Shown: piece by piece, positions 15,669 through 24,616 of the stretch
Position numbering within the stretch: the stretch's first letter is position 1
How the letters are laid out: each line of letters starts with the position of its first letter
NCBI GenBank assembly: GCA_022484695.1
Contig: JAKVKU010000019.1
Span: 1-51,051, forward strand
DNA length: 51,051 nucleotides
From: Lactobacillus sp.
GTDB lineage: Bacteria; Bacillota; Bacilli; Lactobacillales; Lactobacillaceae
Reading direction: 5' to 3'
The notes under the pieces: model-generated
What the model was told of the DNA's origin: nothing
The model's input: only the letters and a program-made list of their open reading frames with translations
Databases searched by the model: none
Translations under genes and position numbers: made by a program

Positions 15669-16256
15669 GTGATACATAACGAAGAACTGGGATTAGATAA
15701 AATTGAAGCTGGTCAGGATTATCAGAACTGCCATTTTTTGGTGAGTACCCAAAAAATCCGGATTGCCGATGTTAATTTTGTGAACTGTACCTTCGAACAA
15801 ACCGATTTTAGCCACAGTGAATGGTTAGACTGTTCTTTTAAGGGCATCAATTTTTCAAACAAGCACTTTGAGCAAAGCATTTTTTACCGGGATAAATTTG
15901 ATACCTGTAATTTATTGGGGGTTGAATGCTTTGAAAACACTTGGAAAGATACCCAATTGAGTGCTTGTCGCGCTGATTATATTAACTTTAGCAGCTCAAA
16001 AATGACCCATTGCCAACTGCAGGATTCCAGTTTCAAAGAAGCTTTGTTTTACGATGTCGTCTTCAAATCAGGATTGTTAACGACTGGCTGTACATTTGAC
16101 GAGAGTAGCTTTTCTGGTTCGAAATTAAAGGGTGTCGACTTGTCAAAAAGTGAATTTACGGCCATCACATTTACACCAGCCTATTTGCAGGGATTAATCA
16201 TCAATCAATTTCAGGCGGCTAGTTTAATAGCCACGTTAGGTGTTGAAATTCGCTAA
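15669..16256 (+). CDS. Pentapeptide-repeat protein
   Basis: The 195-residue sequence is built of imperfect A(D/N)LXX-like five-residue turns (for example CHFLV, VNFVN, CTFEQ, TDFSH, CSFKG, INFSN, SSFKE, SSFSG, VDLSK, SEFTA), predicting a right-handed quadrilateral beta-helix along most of its length. There is no membrane segment or signal peptide. The Cys content is unusually high for this organism, with several CXF or XC corners. Pentapeptide proteins such as Qnr or McbG can bind gyrase, but many have unknown roles, and nothing here specifies one. The start is GTG 15669 after AGGAGGT 9 nt upstream, a very strong site. It is flanked by a terminator before it and ftsK after it. Confidence 0.8.
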   Translation: MIHNEELGLDKIEAGQDYQNCHFLVSTQKIRIADVNFVNCTFEQTDFSHSEWLDCSFKGINFSNKHFEQSIFYRDKFDTCNLLGVECFENTWKDTQLSACRADYINFSSSKMTHCQLQDSSFKEALFYDVVFKSGLLTTGCTFDESSFSGSKLKGVDLSKSEFTAITFTPAYLQGLIINQFQAASLIATLGVEIR

Positions 16257-16305
16257 TAAGTGTGGTCGCTTTTTCTTAAACATTTCATAATTTTATGGTT
16301 AACTG

Positions 16306-16335
16306 TTGAATGATAGGGCGATAGTTTGCTAAATT
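16306..16335 (+). promoter_or_regulatory. Candidate ftsK promoter
   Basis: TTGAAT (16306-16311), an 18-bp spacer and an extended -10 TGCTAAATT (core 16330-16335) about 40 nt before the ftsK TTG start. Confidence 0.4.
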
Positions 16336-16375
16336 CAGGTTAGTAGCTGCCAAAATAGATAGTGGGGTGTTTTAA

Positions 16376-18679
16376 TTGGCACAGACAAAAAATAACATCC
16401 GACAACGGAAAACATCACGGACCAAGCGCACTAGCAAAAAAAAAGTTGATCTATCCAATAATATGATTGGATTTATTCTATTATTTATAGCTGTATTTAG
16501 TTTCTTTCAATGGGGTGCATTGGGCGTATTATTTGCAAATGTATTCCGTTTTATCGGTGGGGATACGCATAACCTACTGGCGCTGGTCATCGGTGCTTAT
16601 GGGTTGTATCTCGTATTAAAGGGGCATAATCCGCTCATTAAATTGCGGTATATCTGGGGAAGTTTAATTGGTTATGTGGGTGTCTTGTTGAGTCTAAGCG
16701 CCTATACATTGAGCAGGTTAAACATTCACAATAATTTTTTGAATACCACTTTGACCCTGTTAAGTGCCGATTTTGCCCGCTTAGCCGTCACAGAACACAT
16801 TGGCGGTGGCATGTTAGGGGCGTTGATTTATACCGCTTCATATCCGCTGTTAGGACAAATTGGCACTTATGTGATCAGTGGCCTGATTGTTTTCACAGGA
16901 GTCTTAGTTTTGTTTGATATTCCTTTTTCAAAGGTGACCCATGTGTTGTATCAAGGCATTAGTTGGCTGGGGGAGCACGCTATGAATTTAGTGCAGGCTG
17001 TGGGCCAACATATTGATTTGTCGAAGCTTAAAATAAAGCCATCCGCCGGCCAAAATAAGCGTACCCGTAAAGCACCACGACCAGTTAAGGTGGATGAGGC
17101 TAAAGTTCAACCCCAACAACCCAAAACAGCGGTTGATTTGCCACCGGATAATTTTGAGATTCATGCGGCTAAAAGCATGGCTGAACCGGAAAAACCGGTG
17201 GTGTCCCCGCCAAAAGCGACCACGCCTGATTTTGCCAGTAAAATGGCACCTTCAAATTACCAACTCCCGGCGCCAAGCTTATTGACCCAAGTCCCCGCCG
17301 CCGACCAAAGCCAAGAATATGCCGTTATTAAACAAAATCGGGAGAAGTTAAGGGCAACATTAGATTCCTTTGGGGTAGAGGTGACGGTGAAAAGTGCCAG
17401 TTTAGGGCCGTCTATCACCAAGTATGAGGTCCAACCGGCTATTGGGGTGAAGGTCAGTAAAATTGTCAATTTAGCCGACGACCTGGCCATGGCCTTGGCG
17501 GCTAAGGATATTCGAATTGAAGCGCCGATTCCTGGTAAACCTTATGTAGGGATCGAAGTCCCCAATAAGCAGGTTGCCCCGGTATCTTTTCGCAATGTCA
17601 TTGAACATACCCCTAATCATCCGGACAAGATTTTAGAAGTCCCTTTAGGCCAGGATGTGACGGGACAAATTATCACCATGGACCTCACCAAAATGCCCCA
17701 TTTACTGATTGCCGGTTCCACCGGTAGCGGGAAATCTGTGGCGATCAACACGATCATCACGAGTATTTTGATGCGGGCCCGGCCAGAACAGGTCCGGTTA
17801 ATGCTAGTGGATCCCAAAATGGTTGAATTAAACGTCTATAATGGGATTCCCCATTTGTTAATACCCGTGGTGACCGATGCCAAAAAGGCCGCTGGGGCTT
17901 TGAACAAAGTGGTGAAAGAAATGGAACGCCGTTATCAGCTCTTTGCGGATAACAGTGTGCGAAACATGTCCGAGTACAATCAAATGGTGACCAAAAAGCA
18001 AGCTGACCCACCAGCTGATAATACCTTGGAATTTTTACCTTATATTGTCGTGATCGTTGATGAATTATCTGATTTAATGATGGTCGCTGGTAATGAAGTG
18101 GAAAGTGCCATCGTGCGCCTGGCGCAAATGGCCCGGGCTGCCGGTATTCATATGATTATTGCCACCCAGCGGCCAAGCGTGGACGTGATCACTGGGCTGA
18201 TCAAAGCTAATATTCCTTCTAGAATCGCCTTTGCGGTATCCAGTGGGATCGATTCCCGGACAATTTTAGACACCATCGGGGCCGAGAAATTATTGGGTCG
18301 CGGTGACATGCTATTTTCACCAATTGGCACGAACAAGCCCGTGCGTATTCAAGGGGCCTTTATTTCGGTGCAGGATGTGGAAGCTGTTGTGGCCTATGTG
18401 TCCCAGCAACAAACGGTCCAATACGACGAATCCATGGTGCCCAGCGATACAGATGACCAAGATGAGATGGGTGAACCAGAAGATGAATTTTACCAACAGG
18501 CAGTGGACTTGGTGACCCAACAACAAAAAGCCAGCGTTTCCATGTTACAACGGCGTTTTCGCATTGGGTATAATCATGCCGCCCGGCTGGTGGACGAAAT
18601 GGAAGCCCGGGGAATTGTTGGACCAGCAGATGGCAGTCGGCCAAGAAAAGTATTGAAACCCAAGCCAGAAGCTGATTAA
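16376..18679 (+). CDS. ftsK: DNA translocase FtsK/SpoIIIE
   Basis: Septal ATP-driven DNA pump that clears chromosome DNA from the closing division septum and activates dimer resolution. The 767-residue protein has a basic start, four hydrophobic helices within about the first 185 residues, a proline/lysine/glutamine linker (about 215-305), and the motor with Walker A GSTGSGKS (about 450-457) and Walker [10 protein letters not shown]. The C-terminal gamma winged-helix domain starts near [10 protein letters not shown] and reads [13 protein letters not shown], which binds KOPS-like DNA. The start is TTG 16376, preceded by GGGGTG. It stands alone, before the ymfF promoter. Confidence 0.96.
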   Translation: MAQTKNNIRQRKTSRTKRTSKKKVDLSNNMIGFILLFIAVFSFFQWGALGVLFANVFRFIGGDTHNLLALVIGAYGLYLVLKGHNPLIKLRYIWGSLIGYVGVLLSLSAYTLSRLNIHNNFLNTTLTLLSADFARLAVTEHIGGGMLGALIYTASYPLLGQIGTYVISGLIVFTGVLVLFDIPFSKVTHVLYQGISWLGEHAMNLVQAVGQHIDLSKLKIKPSAGQNKRTRKAPRPVKVDEAKVQPQQPKTAVDLPPDNFEIHAAKSMAEPEKPVVSPPKATTPDFASKMAPSNYQLPAPSLLTQVPAADQSQEYAVIKQNREKLRATLDSFGVEVTVKSASLGPSITKYEVQPAIGVKVSKIVNLADDLAMALAAKDIRIEAPIPGKPYVGIEVPNKQVAPVSFRNVIEHTPNHPDKILEVPLGQDVTGQIITMDLTKMPHLLIAGSTGSGKSVAINTIITSILMRARPEQVRLMLVDPKMVELNVYNGIPHLLIPVVTDAKKAAGALNKVVKEMERRYQLFADNSVRNMSEYNQMVTKKQADPPADNTLEFLPYIVVIVDELSDLMMVAGNEVESAIVRLAQMARAAGIHMIIATQRPSVDVITGLIKANIPSRIAFAVSSGIDSRTILDTIGAEKLLGRGDMLFSPIGTNKPVRIQGAFISVQDVEAVVAYVSQQQTVQYDESMVPSDTDDQDEMGEPEDEFYQQAVDLVTQQQKASVSMLQRRFRIGYNHAARLVDEMEARGIVGPADGSRPRKVLKPKPEAD

Positions 18680-18700
18680 TGCCCCAAATGGGGTTGGATT

Positions 18701-18729
18701 TTGTCAGGTTACATTTTTTTTGATATGAT
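18701..18729 (+). promoter_or_regulatory. Promoter for ymfF-ymfH
   Basis: TTGTCA (18701-18706), a 17-bp spacer and TATGAT (18724-18729). About 60 nt of leader precede the ATG. Confidence 0.7.
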
Positions 18730-18795
18730 TTACTAGCAATGGTTCATAATACCAATCTTTTATTTTTTTAGATGCTAATTTATGGAGGCACTTGA

Positions 18796-20079
18796 ATGGA
18801 TCAAATTCATCAGGGAATTTATTTACAGATCGATCAAACCGATAAGTTCAAAACAATTAACTTTACAATTAATTTTTTGGAACCTTTGCAAAAAGCCAAT
18901 ATTAGCAAGCGCGCGCTTTTAGCGGCCATTTTAGAAAATAGCAATAACACGGAAAAAACCCCCGATCAGATTGCCGTGCATTTGGAGAACCTTTATGGGG
19001 CCAACTTTTCTTTAAGTCACTATGTGGAAGGGCAAACGTCTATATTGAGTTTAAGTGCCATTTGCCCGGCACCACAATTTTTACCTGCCCATGAAGATGT
19101 TTTCCATGCGCTGGTGGCCTTAATTAAAAAGAATTTATTTCAACCGGCGCAAGAAGCCGGAGTTGCCGCTTTTGATCAAGCAATTTTTAACCGGGAACAA
19201 ACTAATTTAAAGCATAAAGTCCAGTCTTATCTGGATGATAAACAATATGCCGCTGCTTTGGCCACCAAGAGCTTGTATTTTGGAGCTGACAATCCAGTGG
19301 CCTTACCAACGACCGGCCGGCTAGTGGATATTGAAGCAATTTCTGCGGCCAATCTTTGGGCTTATTTTGAGCAACTTTTAGTTCAAAATCAAGTTGTCAT
19401 CACGGTGACTGGGGATGTGGCCGCCCTAGATATTGAGGGGACTTTTGATTGGCCGGAATTACGGCCGCGGCCTAAACAAACTGAACTACCGCTGTTTTAT
19501 CAACAGCCCCTAAAGCCCGAAGTTAACCAAGGCCAGCAACAACTGTCAGTGACCCAGGGGAAGCTTAATTTAATGTATCAAGTCCCGGTGACGTATTATG
19601 GACCGCAATACTTTGATTATTTAGTGGCCAATACCGTCTTTGGCGGTTCGGCCCAGTCTATGTTGTTTATGAATGTTCGGGAAAAACTAAGCTTAGCCTA
19701 TTATGCCAATAGTAATTTAGATGCCTTTACGGGTACAATCATGGTTCAAACAGGCATTGACAGTGATAAAAAGGACGTTGTACTTGCAGAGATTGATAAT
19801 CAACTCGCCCGCATTCAAAAGGGGGATATTGATGATGTCTTGATCGCCAACGCTAAGAAACTGTTGATCGATCAGTTTGCTCAGCGCAGCGATAGTCCCT
19901 TTGGCCGCAATTTGCGCTATTTATTTCAATTCTTACAACCGGCTGTTGTGATGGACACGCCAGCCTTTGCAACGGCGGTTAACGGTGTGACTAAAGCAGC
20001 TATTCAAGCAGCGGCTTCAAACTTCAAATTACAAACGATCTATGCCATTGAAAAGAGGTACGAAGATGCAACAGATTGA
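18796..20079 (+). CDS. ymfF: M16-family peptidase-like protein, YmfF type (non-catalytic)
   Basis: Homologue of M16 (pitrilysin-like) zinc proteases, the YmfF partner of YmfH. The 427-residue protein shows the two-domain M16 arrangement, including an N-terminal alpha/beta domain and a C-terminal VANTVFGGSAQSMLFMNVREKLSLAYYANS block in residues 276-305. It lacks the zinc-binding HxxEH motif, so it is presumably the inactive half of a heterodimeric protease. In Bacillus subtilis YmfF/YmfH have been implicated in elongation-factor P modification or quality-control processing, which I carry over only as family knowledge. Good ribosome binding site TGGAGG about 8 nt before the ATG; the next gene overlaps its 3' end. 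Confidence 0.87.
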   Translation: MDQIHQGIYLQIDQTDKFKTINFTINFLEPLQKANISKRALLAAILENSNNTEKTPDQIAVHLENLYGANFSLSHYVEGQTSILSLSAICPAPQFLPAHEDVFHALVALIKKNLFQPAQEAGVAAFDQAIFNREQTNLKHKVQSYLDDKQYAAALATKSLYFGADNPVALPTTGRLVDIEAISAANLWAYFEQLLVQNQVVITVTGDVAALDIEGTFDWPELRPRPKQTELPLFYQQPLKPEVNQGQQQLSVTQGKLNLMYQVPVTYYGPQYFDYLVANTVFGGSAQSMLFMNVREKLSLAYYANSNLDAFTGTIMVQTGIDSDKKDVVLAEIDNQLARIQKGDIDDVLIANAKKLLIDQFAQRSDSPFGRNLRYLFQFLQPAVVMDTPAFATAVNGVTKAAIQAAASNFKLQTIYAIEKRYEDATD

Positions 20080-21358
20080 ATTCAGTAATCTAGGTGAACA
20101 TTTTTTTACCACGACTTTAGCCAATGGGCTGCGGGTCAATATCTTACCCAAGCCAAAATTTCATAAGACCTTTGCCATCTTTTCCACAAACTTTGGGGCA
20201 GTGGACCAAACGTTCATCCCCGTGGGCCAATCAAAGCTGAAAACCTATCCTTCAGGAATTGCCCACTTTTTGGAACATAAGATGTTTGAAAAAGCTGACC
20301 ATGATGCCTTTGATTTGTTTGGCCAATATGGTGCTGATGCAAATGCCTTCACGTCTTATACAAAAACCAGTTATTTATTCGCCAGTGTGGGCTCTGTTCA
20401 CGAAAACTTGGATATTTTATTGGACTTTGTGCAAGATCCGTATTTTTCAGAGAAATCGGTGGCCAAAGAAAAGGGGATTATTGCCCAGGAAATAAACATG
20501 TATGCCGATGAACCAGACTGGCGGGGCCAAATGGGGATTATTGGCAATCTATTTCCTGACCATCCAGTTCATTTGGATATTGCTGGGACGGTTGGGTCGA
20601 TTCAAGATATCACTGCTGAACAGTTGTATGAGAATTACAATACCTTTTATACCCCAGAGAATATGACCCTGTTTATTTCTGGCCCTACGGATCCAGAGAC
20701 ATTGGTAAGTTGGATTGAGGCTAATCAGGCCCGTAAACAATTTACACCCCATGATTTGCCCCAACGCCTGGCCATTGATAGTCAGGGTAATGAAGATATT
20801 TTGCCCTTTCGCTTAGCGGAGATGCCCATCAGTGTGGCCAAGTCCTTTGTGGGAATTAAGGGCCCGATGAATTCTCAGATCAATGCTGCCGGCCTAAAGA
20901 CCAAAATTCAATTACAATTATTATTGCAAATGTTATTTGGGGTATCCTCACAAAACTTTGCTAATTTGTATAAGAACGGGTTGATCGATGACAGCTTTGG
21001 TTATGAAAGCAATTATGAACGGACCTTTAATTTTGCGTTGCTCTATGGTGATGCTGAAAAACCTAGTCAATTGTCGGATCAATTGTTGGATCTATTGGAA
21101 AAGGGCCCCACAAGTCCGGATTTGAATCAAGATCATTTAGAACGCTTGAAACGTAAACGTATCGGGTCGTTTTTACTCAATTTCAACTCTGTGGAAGCCA
21201 TCGCTAATTTGTACAATACCTATGATTTTGGGGAAGCCACGGTATTTGACGTTTTAAATATCATTCATGAAACCACTATCGAAGATATTGTGAATTTGGC
21301 AAAAGTCTATTTGGATACTAAAAATGCCAGCGTTTTCCATGTCATTCCTAAGCAGTAG
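20066..21358 (+). CDS. ymfH: M16-family zinc peptidase, YmfH type
   Basis: Active-type M16B peptidase subunit. The inverted zinc motif HFLEH is at residues 67-71 and the distal glutamate lies in the GIIAQEINMYAD segment (about residues 140-151). The start is ATG 20066, which overlaps the ymfF end by 14 nt, because AAGAGGT is 6 nt upstream; the longer reading beginning at 20042 has no such site. The overlap implies translational coupling and stoichiometric expression of the pair. Both sit before rodZ, pgsA, cinA and recA, the order seen in many Firmicutes. A large terminator follows. Confidence 0.91.
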   Translation: MQQIEFSNLGEHFFTTTLANGLRVNILPKPKFHKTFAIFSTNFGAVDQTFIPVGQSKLKTYPSGIAHFLEHKMFEKADHDAFDLFGQYGADANAFTSYTKTSYLFASVGSVHENLDILLDFVQDPYFSEKSVAKEKGIIAQEINMYADEPDWRGQMGIIGNLFPDHPVHLDIAGTVGSIQDITAEQLYENYNTFYTPENMTLFISGPTDPETLVSWIEANQARKQFTPHDLPQRLAIDSQGNEDILPFRLAEMPISVAKSFVGIKGPMNSQINAAGLKTKIQLQLLLQMLFGVSSQNFANLYKNGLIDDSFGYESNYERTFNFALLYGDAEKPSQLSDQLLDLLEKGPTSPDLNQDHLERLKRKRIGSFLLNFNSVEAIANLYNTYDFGEATVFDVLNIIHETTIEDIVNLAKVYLDTKNASVFHVIPKQ

Positions 21359-21417
21359 TTATCCCCATTAAAGTGCGGGTTCTAGCTATGTACGAGGTGA
21401 GTTGTGACGTTTGAATT

Positions 21418-21464
21418 AAGTGCATTTTCTCCGGGGGTTATCCCCAGAGAATTTAGCACTTTTT
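21418..21464 (+). terminator. Terminator after ymfH
   Basis: AAGTGC (21418-21423) pairs with GCACTT (21456-21461), with inner TTCTC/GAGAA and GGGG/CCCC segments, then TTTTT. Confidence 0.8.
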
Positions 21465-21507
21465 AATTGAAATAGACCACTTGCTTCTGTAAACCATGAA
21501 AGAGCTA

Positions 21508-21516
21508 TGTTATACT
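21508..21516 (+). promoter_or_regulatory. Extended -10 promoter for rodZ-pgsA
   Basis: TGTTATACT places a strong TATACT core behind an extended TGn, about 34 nt before the rodZ ATG. No good -35 is seen. Confidence 0.55.
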
Positions 21517-21549
21517 CGACTAGATAATAATTTAGTAGGTGAAATTTAA

Positions 21550-22563
21550 ATGAATGAACTCGGACAAAAGTTGCGTCAAGCAAGAATTGACAAGGGCTAT
21601 ACCATTGATGATCTGCAACAGATCACCAAGATTCAAAAACGTTACTTACTTGCGATTGAAGAAGGCAACTTGGATCAATTACCAGGTAAGTTCTATGTGA
21701 ATGCTTTTATTAGACAATATGCCCAAACCGTGGGACTTGATGGGCAGGCATTGCTCAAAGAATACCAAGGCACACCAGCTAAGGGCCCGGGGGAAGCAGG
21801 TCAGTCTAATGAAACTGAAACTAGTCAAACCCAGGAAACATCTGATGACAGTCGCGAGGACAACAACAAACCAGCTTCACGCATTTCCAATGAAAAACGT
21901 GACTTACGCCTTGAAAAATTAAAGACTTATTTGCCTCAAATCATTATTGTCGGTATTGTGGCCATTTTAATTTTGGGTATCTTATTTATTACGGTTTCCC
22001 ATCAACGTAATAACAGTTCTAGTAGTACCGCCCAGTCTTCGGCATCCGTAAAAGTTGTGGACGATACCAAATCTAACAGTGCTTCTAAGTCTAAATCCAG
22101 TGCAACGAGTTCCAAAGCTTCTAGCTCTAAAGCATCAAGCTCTAAGGTGTCGAGTTCTAAGGCATCAAGTTCTAAATCTTCTAGCACGAAGTCATCTAGT
22201 CGTAAATCGACTAAGATGACCGTTGCAACGGTCAGTGGTACGCAAACCACAGCCGGACAAACTTATGAAGTTAAGAATTATCCAGCTGCCAATAATACGG
22301 TGAACATTTCAGCAACGAGTGCTTCAACTTGGGTCACCGTTGTGGCTAATGGTACGACCCAATGGCAGGGCAGTGTCACGGCAGCGTCACCACAATCTGT
22401 GCAATTGCCAAGTGGGATCACTTCATTTGTGGTCACCTCAGGGAATGCACCTGTCACTGAATTGAAGATCAACGATACGTCCGTGAAATTGCCAACATCT
22501 TCAAATGTGGTTCAAAATTATACCTTTAGAGTGGCCCAAAGTACCACAACAGAAAATCAATAG
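21550..22563 (+). CDS. rodZ: RodZ-like cytoskeletal membrane protein
   Basis: Single-pass protein that links the MreB cytoskeleton to the envelope in characterised relatives. It has an N-terminal helix-turn-helix domain of the HTH_25 type (residues 4-70), a charged linker, one membrane helix (about 131-149), a serine/lysine-rich spacer (about 155-220) and an extracellular DUF4115-type beta domain (about 225-310) ending with TFRVAQ-like strands. The protein is 337 residues, typical for lactobacilli. The start ATG at 21550 follows TAGGTGAA. The repetitive spacer probably spans the peptidoglycan or the periplasm-like space. It is co-transcribed with pgsA, a 12-nt gap downstream. Confidence 0.9.
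   Translation: MNELGQKLRQARIDKGYTIDDLQQITKIQKRYLLAIEEGNLDQLPGKFYVNAFIRQYAQTVGLDGQALLKEYQGTPAKGPGEAGQSNETETSQTQETSDDSREDNNKPASRISNEKRDLRLEKLKTYLPQIIIVGIVAILILGILFITVSHQRNNSSSSTAQSSASVKVVDDTKSNSASKSKSSATSSKASSSKASSSKVSSSKASSSKSSSTKSSSRKSTKMTVATVSGTQTTAGQTYEVKNYPAANNTVNISATSASTWVTVVANGTTQWQGSVTAASPQSVQLPSGITSFVVTSGNAPVTELKINDTSVKLPTSSNVVQNYTFRVAQSTTTENQ
22105..22206 (+). repeat. Serine-lysine coding repeat in rodZ
   Basis: A tandem degenerate repeat encodes SSKAS-like units (residues 186-219 of RodZ), with a unit of about 15-18 bp such as AGTTCTAAGGCATCA. It is low-complexity linker sequence, not a CRISPR or mobile element, and may vary in length by slippage. Confidence 0.8.
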
Positions 22564-22575
22564 GGGTTATTTAAA

Positions 22576-23163
22576 ATGAACTTACCAAATAAACTAACCG
22601 TGTTCCGAATTATTTTAATTCCCGTCTTCATTTTGCTATTGGCACTGCCTTTACAATGGGGGACTTTGAACGGGTTAGGGACGAGTTTACCGGTCAATCA
22701 TTTAATTGCGGCCATCGTATTTATTGTGGCTTCGTTAACGGATTTATTGGATGGCAAAATTGCCCGGGCCAATCATTTAGTTACTAATTTCGGGAAATTT
22801 GCGGATCCTTTAGCAGACAAGATGTTAGTGATGACCGCGTTTATTTTCCTAGTCAGCTTGAAAATGGCACCGGCTTGGGTCGTGGCTATTATTGTTTGTC
22901 GTGAATTGGCGGTGACTGGCCTGCGGTTATTGATTGTGGAACAAAACGGTGCAGTTATGGCGGCAGCTATGCCGGGCAAGATCAAAACCACAACACAAAT
23001 GTTAGCAATTATCTTTTTATTGTTGCATGATGTGTTCTTTGGCTTGATCTACATCCCGTTTGGTTTATGGATGTTATACATCTGCTTATTCTTCACCATT
23101 TATTCCGGTGCTGATTATTTCATCCAAAACCGGCATGTGTTTGTCGACTCTACAAATGAATAG
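22576..23163 (+). CDS. pgsA: CDP-diacylglycerol-glycerol-3-phosphate 3-phosphatidyltransferase
   Basis: Makes phosphatidylglycerophosphate, the committed step to phosphatidylglycerol and cardiolipin. The family signature DxxDGxxAR...G...D...D is complete: Asp56, Asp59, Gly60, Ala63, Arg64, Gly73, Asp77 and Asp81. The protein has 195 residues, with about four to six membrane helices. ATG with AGGGGTT upstream. It follows rodZ in one operon and is ended by a terminator with a stem of GGGTTTGTGG-like arms. Confidence 0.95.
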   Translation: MNLPNKLTVFRIILIPVFILLLALPLQWGTLNGLGTSLPVNHLIAAIVFIVASLTDLLDGKIARANHLVTNFGKFADPLADKMLVMTAFIFLVSLKMAPAWVVAIIVCRELAVTGLRLLIVEQNGAVMAAAMPGKIKTTTQMLAIIFLLLHDVFFGLIYIPFGLWMLYICLFFTIYSGADYFIQNRHVFVDSTNE

Positions 23164-23180
23164 TTGTTCATAATATAATC

Positions 23181-23226
23181 AGGGTTTGTGGTGAAGCAAT
23201 AACTTTTCCGCAAGCCCTTATTTTTG
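23181..23226 (+). terminator. Terminator after pgsA
   Basis: AGGGTTTGTGG (23181-23191) pairs with CCGCAAGCCCT (23208-23218), including two G-U pairs, followed by TATTTTTG. Confidence 0.85.
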
Positions 23227-23281
23227 CTAGTAACGTTATTTGCCAGTTTTGGCGTATTTATTGAATATGGGGGCGTTTTTT

Positions 23282-24532
23282 GTGAAGGCAGAAATCATTG
23301 CAGTGGGTACAGAATTGTTATTGGGACAAATCAGCAATACGAATGGTCAGTTCTTGGCACGAGCGCTGGCGGATATTGGCATTGACACCTATTACCAAAC
23401 CGTTGTTGGGGATAATCAAGGACGCTTGGAAGCAGTTTTAAAATTGGCGCAGACCCGCAGTGATTTAATTATCACGATTGGTGGTTTGGGTCCGACTGAA
23501 GACGATTTAACCAAGCAAACCGTGGCTAAGCATCTGGGCAAACAATTGGTACCGGATAAAAAAGCCTTAGCGCGCTTGCAGGCGTTTTATACCCAAAGCC
23601 AGCGACCATTGACACCTAACAACCAAATTCAAGCCTATTACGTGGCCGATGCCACTGTTTTAGACAATGATCATGGTTTGGCGGTGGGTTCGGCTTCGAC
23701 GGTTGATGGGGTAAGTTATATTTTATTGCCTGGTCCACCCAGTGAATTTAAACCCATGGTCACCCATAAATTGCGCCCCTTATTAATTGCCATGACCCAT
23801 CACGATGAATTTTTGTTATCCCGGGTATTGCGTTTTTACGGGATCGGCGAATCCTTATTGGCCACTGAATTAAATGACCTGATCGTTTCTCAAACTAATC
23901 CCACCCTGGCTACCTATGCCAAGGATCATGAAGTAACGCTACGGCTAACTGCCAAAGCGCCGCAAAAAGCGCAAGCTGTGAAACTATTAAACGATTTGGA
24001 GACCAAAGTTCAAGGACGTGTTGGCAATTACTTTTATGGTTATGGGGATGACAACTCTTTGCAAAAAGTGGTGGTGAATGCCTTAATTGCGCAAAAAACT
24101 ACCCTGACCGCGGCAGAAAGTTTGACTGGTGGTTTATTTCAAAGTATGATTGCTGAGGTCCCAGGGGCCTCAGAAGTGTTTGCTGGTGGCTTTGTGACTT
24201 ATGCCATGGCTCAAAAAGCCGCGATGCTTGAGATTCCTTTACAGGATCTAGAAAAAAATGGGGTCGTCAGCCGGCAAACTGCTGCCGCTATGGCGTTACA
24301 AAGTAAAAAGCGCTTAGGGGCAGATATTGGGATTGGCTTCACCGGGGTAGCTGGTCCGGATAAATTAGAAGGCCAACCAGCGGGAACGGTTTATATTGGC
24401 TTGGCTTTTAAAGATCAGCCAGTTGACGTGAAGTTATTCCATTTTCCCCGTCAGCGCAATGATGTTCGGACCAATGCTGCCATGGCCGGATTTTTCATGA
24501 TTTTCCAAGCACTACAGTCTGAAAAGCACTAA
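23282..24532 (+). CDS. cinA: CinA/YfaY family nicotinamide-nucleotide amidohydrolase
   Basis: Competence-associated protein often encoded next to recA; the C-terminal domain has NMN deamidase activity in some bacteria. The N-terminal MoCF-biosynthesis-like domain opens with EIIAVGTELLLGQI, and the C-terminal amidase domain starts near residue 265 with the TAAESLTGGLFQSMIA block and continues with GVAGP. With GTG 23282 the protein has 416 residues, equal to the family norm. The run of five G 8 nt upstream is a modest ribosome binding site, but ATG 23267 and the more upstream codons have none. CinA before recA matches the usual Firmicutes pair, but a separate recA promoter lies between. Confidence 0.93.
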   Translation: MKAEIIAVGTELLLGQISNTNGQFLARALADIGIDTYYQTVVGDNQGRLEAVLKLAQTRSDLIITIGGLGPTEDDLTKQTVAKHLGKQLVPDKKALARLQAFYTQSQRPLTPNNQIQAYYVADATVLDNDHGLAVGSASTVDGVSYILLPGPPSEFKPMVTHKLRPLLIAMTHHDEFLLSRVLRFYGIGESLLATELNDLIVSQTNPTLATYAKDHEVTLRLTAKAPQKAQAVKLLNDLETKVQGRVGNYFYGYGDDNSLQKVVVNALIAQKTTLTAAESLTGGLFQSMIAEVPGASEVFAGGFVTYAMAQKAAMLEIPLQDLEKNGVVSRQTAAAMALQSKKRLGADIGIGFTGVAGPDKLEGQPAGTVYIGLAFKDQPVDVKLFHFPRQRNDVRTNAAMAGFFMIFQALQSEKH

Positions 24533-24543
24533 ACACTCGTTCG
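24530..24543 (+). promoter_or_regulatory. Candidate LexA (SOS) box before recA
   Basis: TAAACACTCGTTCG matches the Firmicutes LexA consensus CGAAC-N4-GTTCG except for the first two bases and one position in the spacer. It overlaps the cinA stop and ends 7 bp before the recA -35. Confidence 0.55.
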
Positions 24544-24550
24544 ATTTTTC

Positions 24551-24579
24551 TTGCAAATTTGGATGCTGTTCTTTAGAAT
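24551..24579 (+). promoter_or_regulatory. recA promoter
   Basis: TTGCAA (24551-24556), a 17-bp spacer and TAGAAT (24574-24579), about 37 nt before the ATG. Confidence 0.75.
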
Positions 24580-24616
24580 TAGAATAAGTAAGTGCAGATA
24601 GTTTAGGAGGGCATAA

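Noticed and set aside
22105-22206. Tandem repeat considered as a CRISPR array
   Set aside because: Units are 15-18 bp without spacers and encode SSKAS steps in frame with rodZ.
22002-22250. Minus-strand frame rich in Leu/Glu/Ala
   Set aside because: It is the mirror of the Ser/Lys repeat of rodZ; repetitive coding sequence opens shadow frames.
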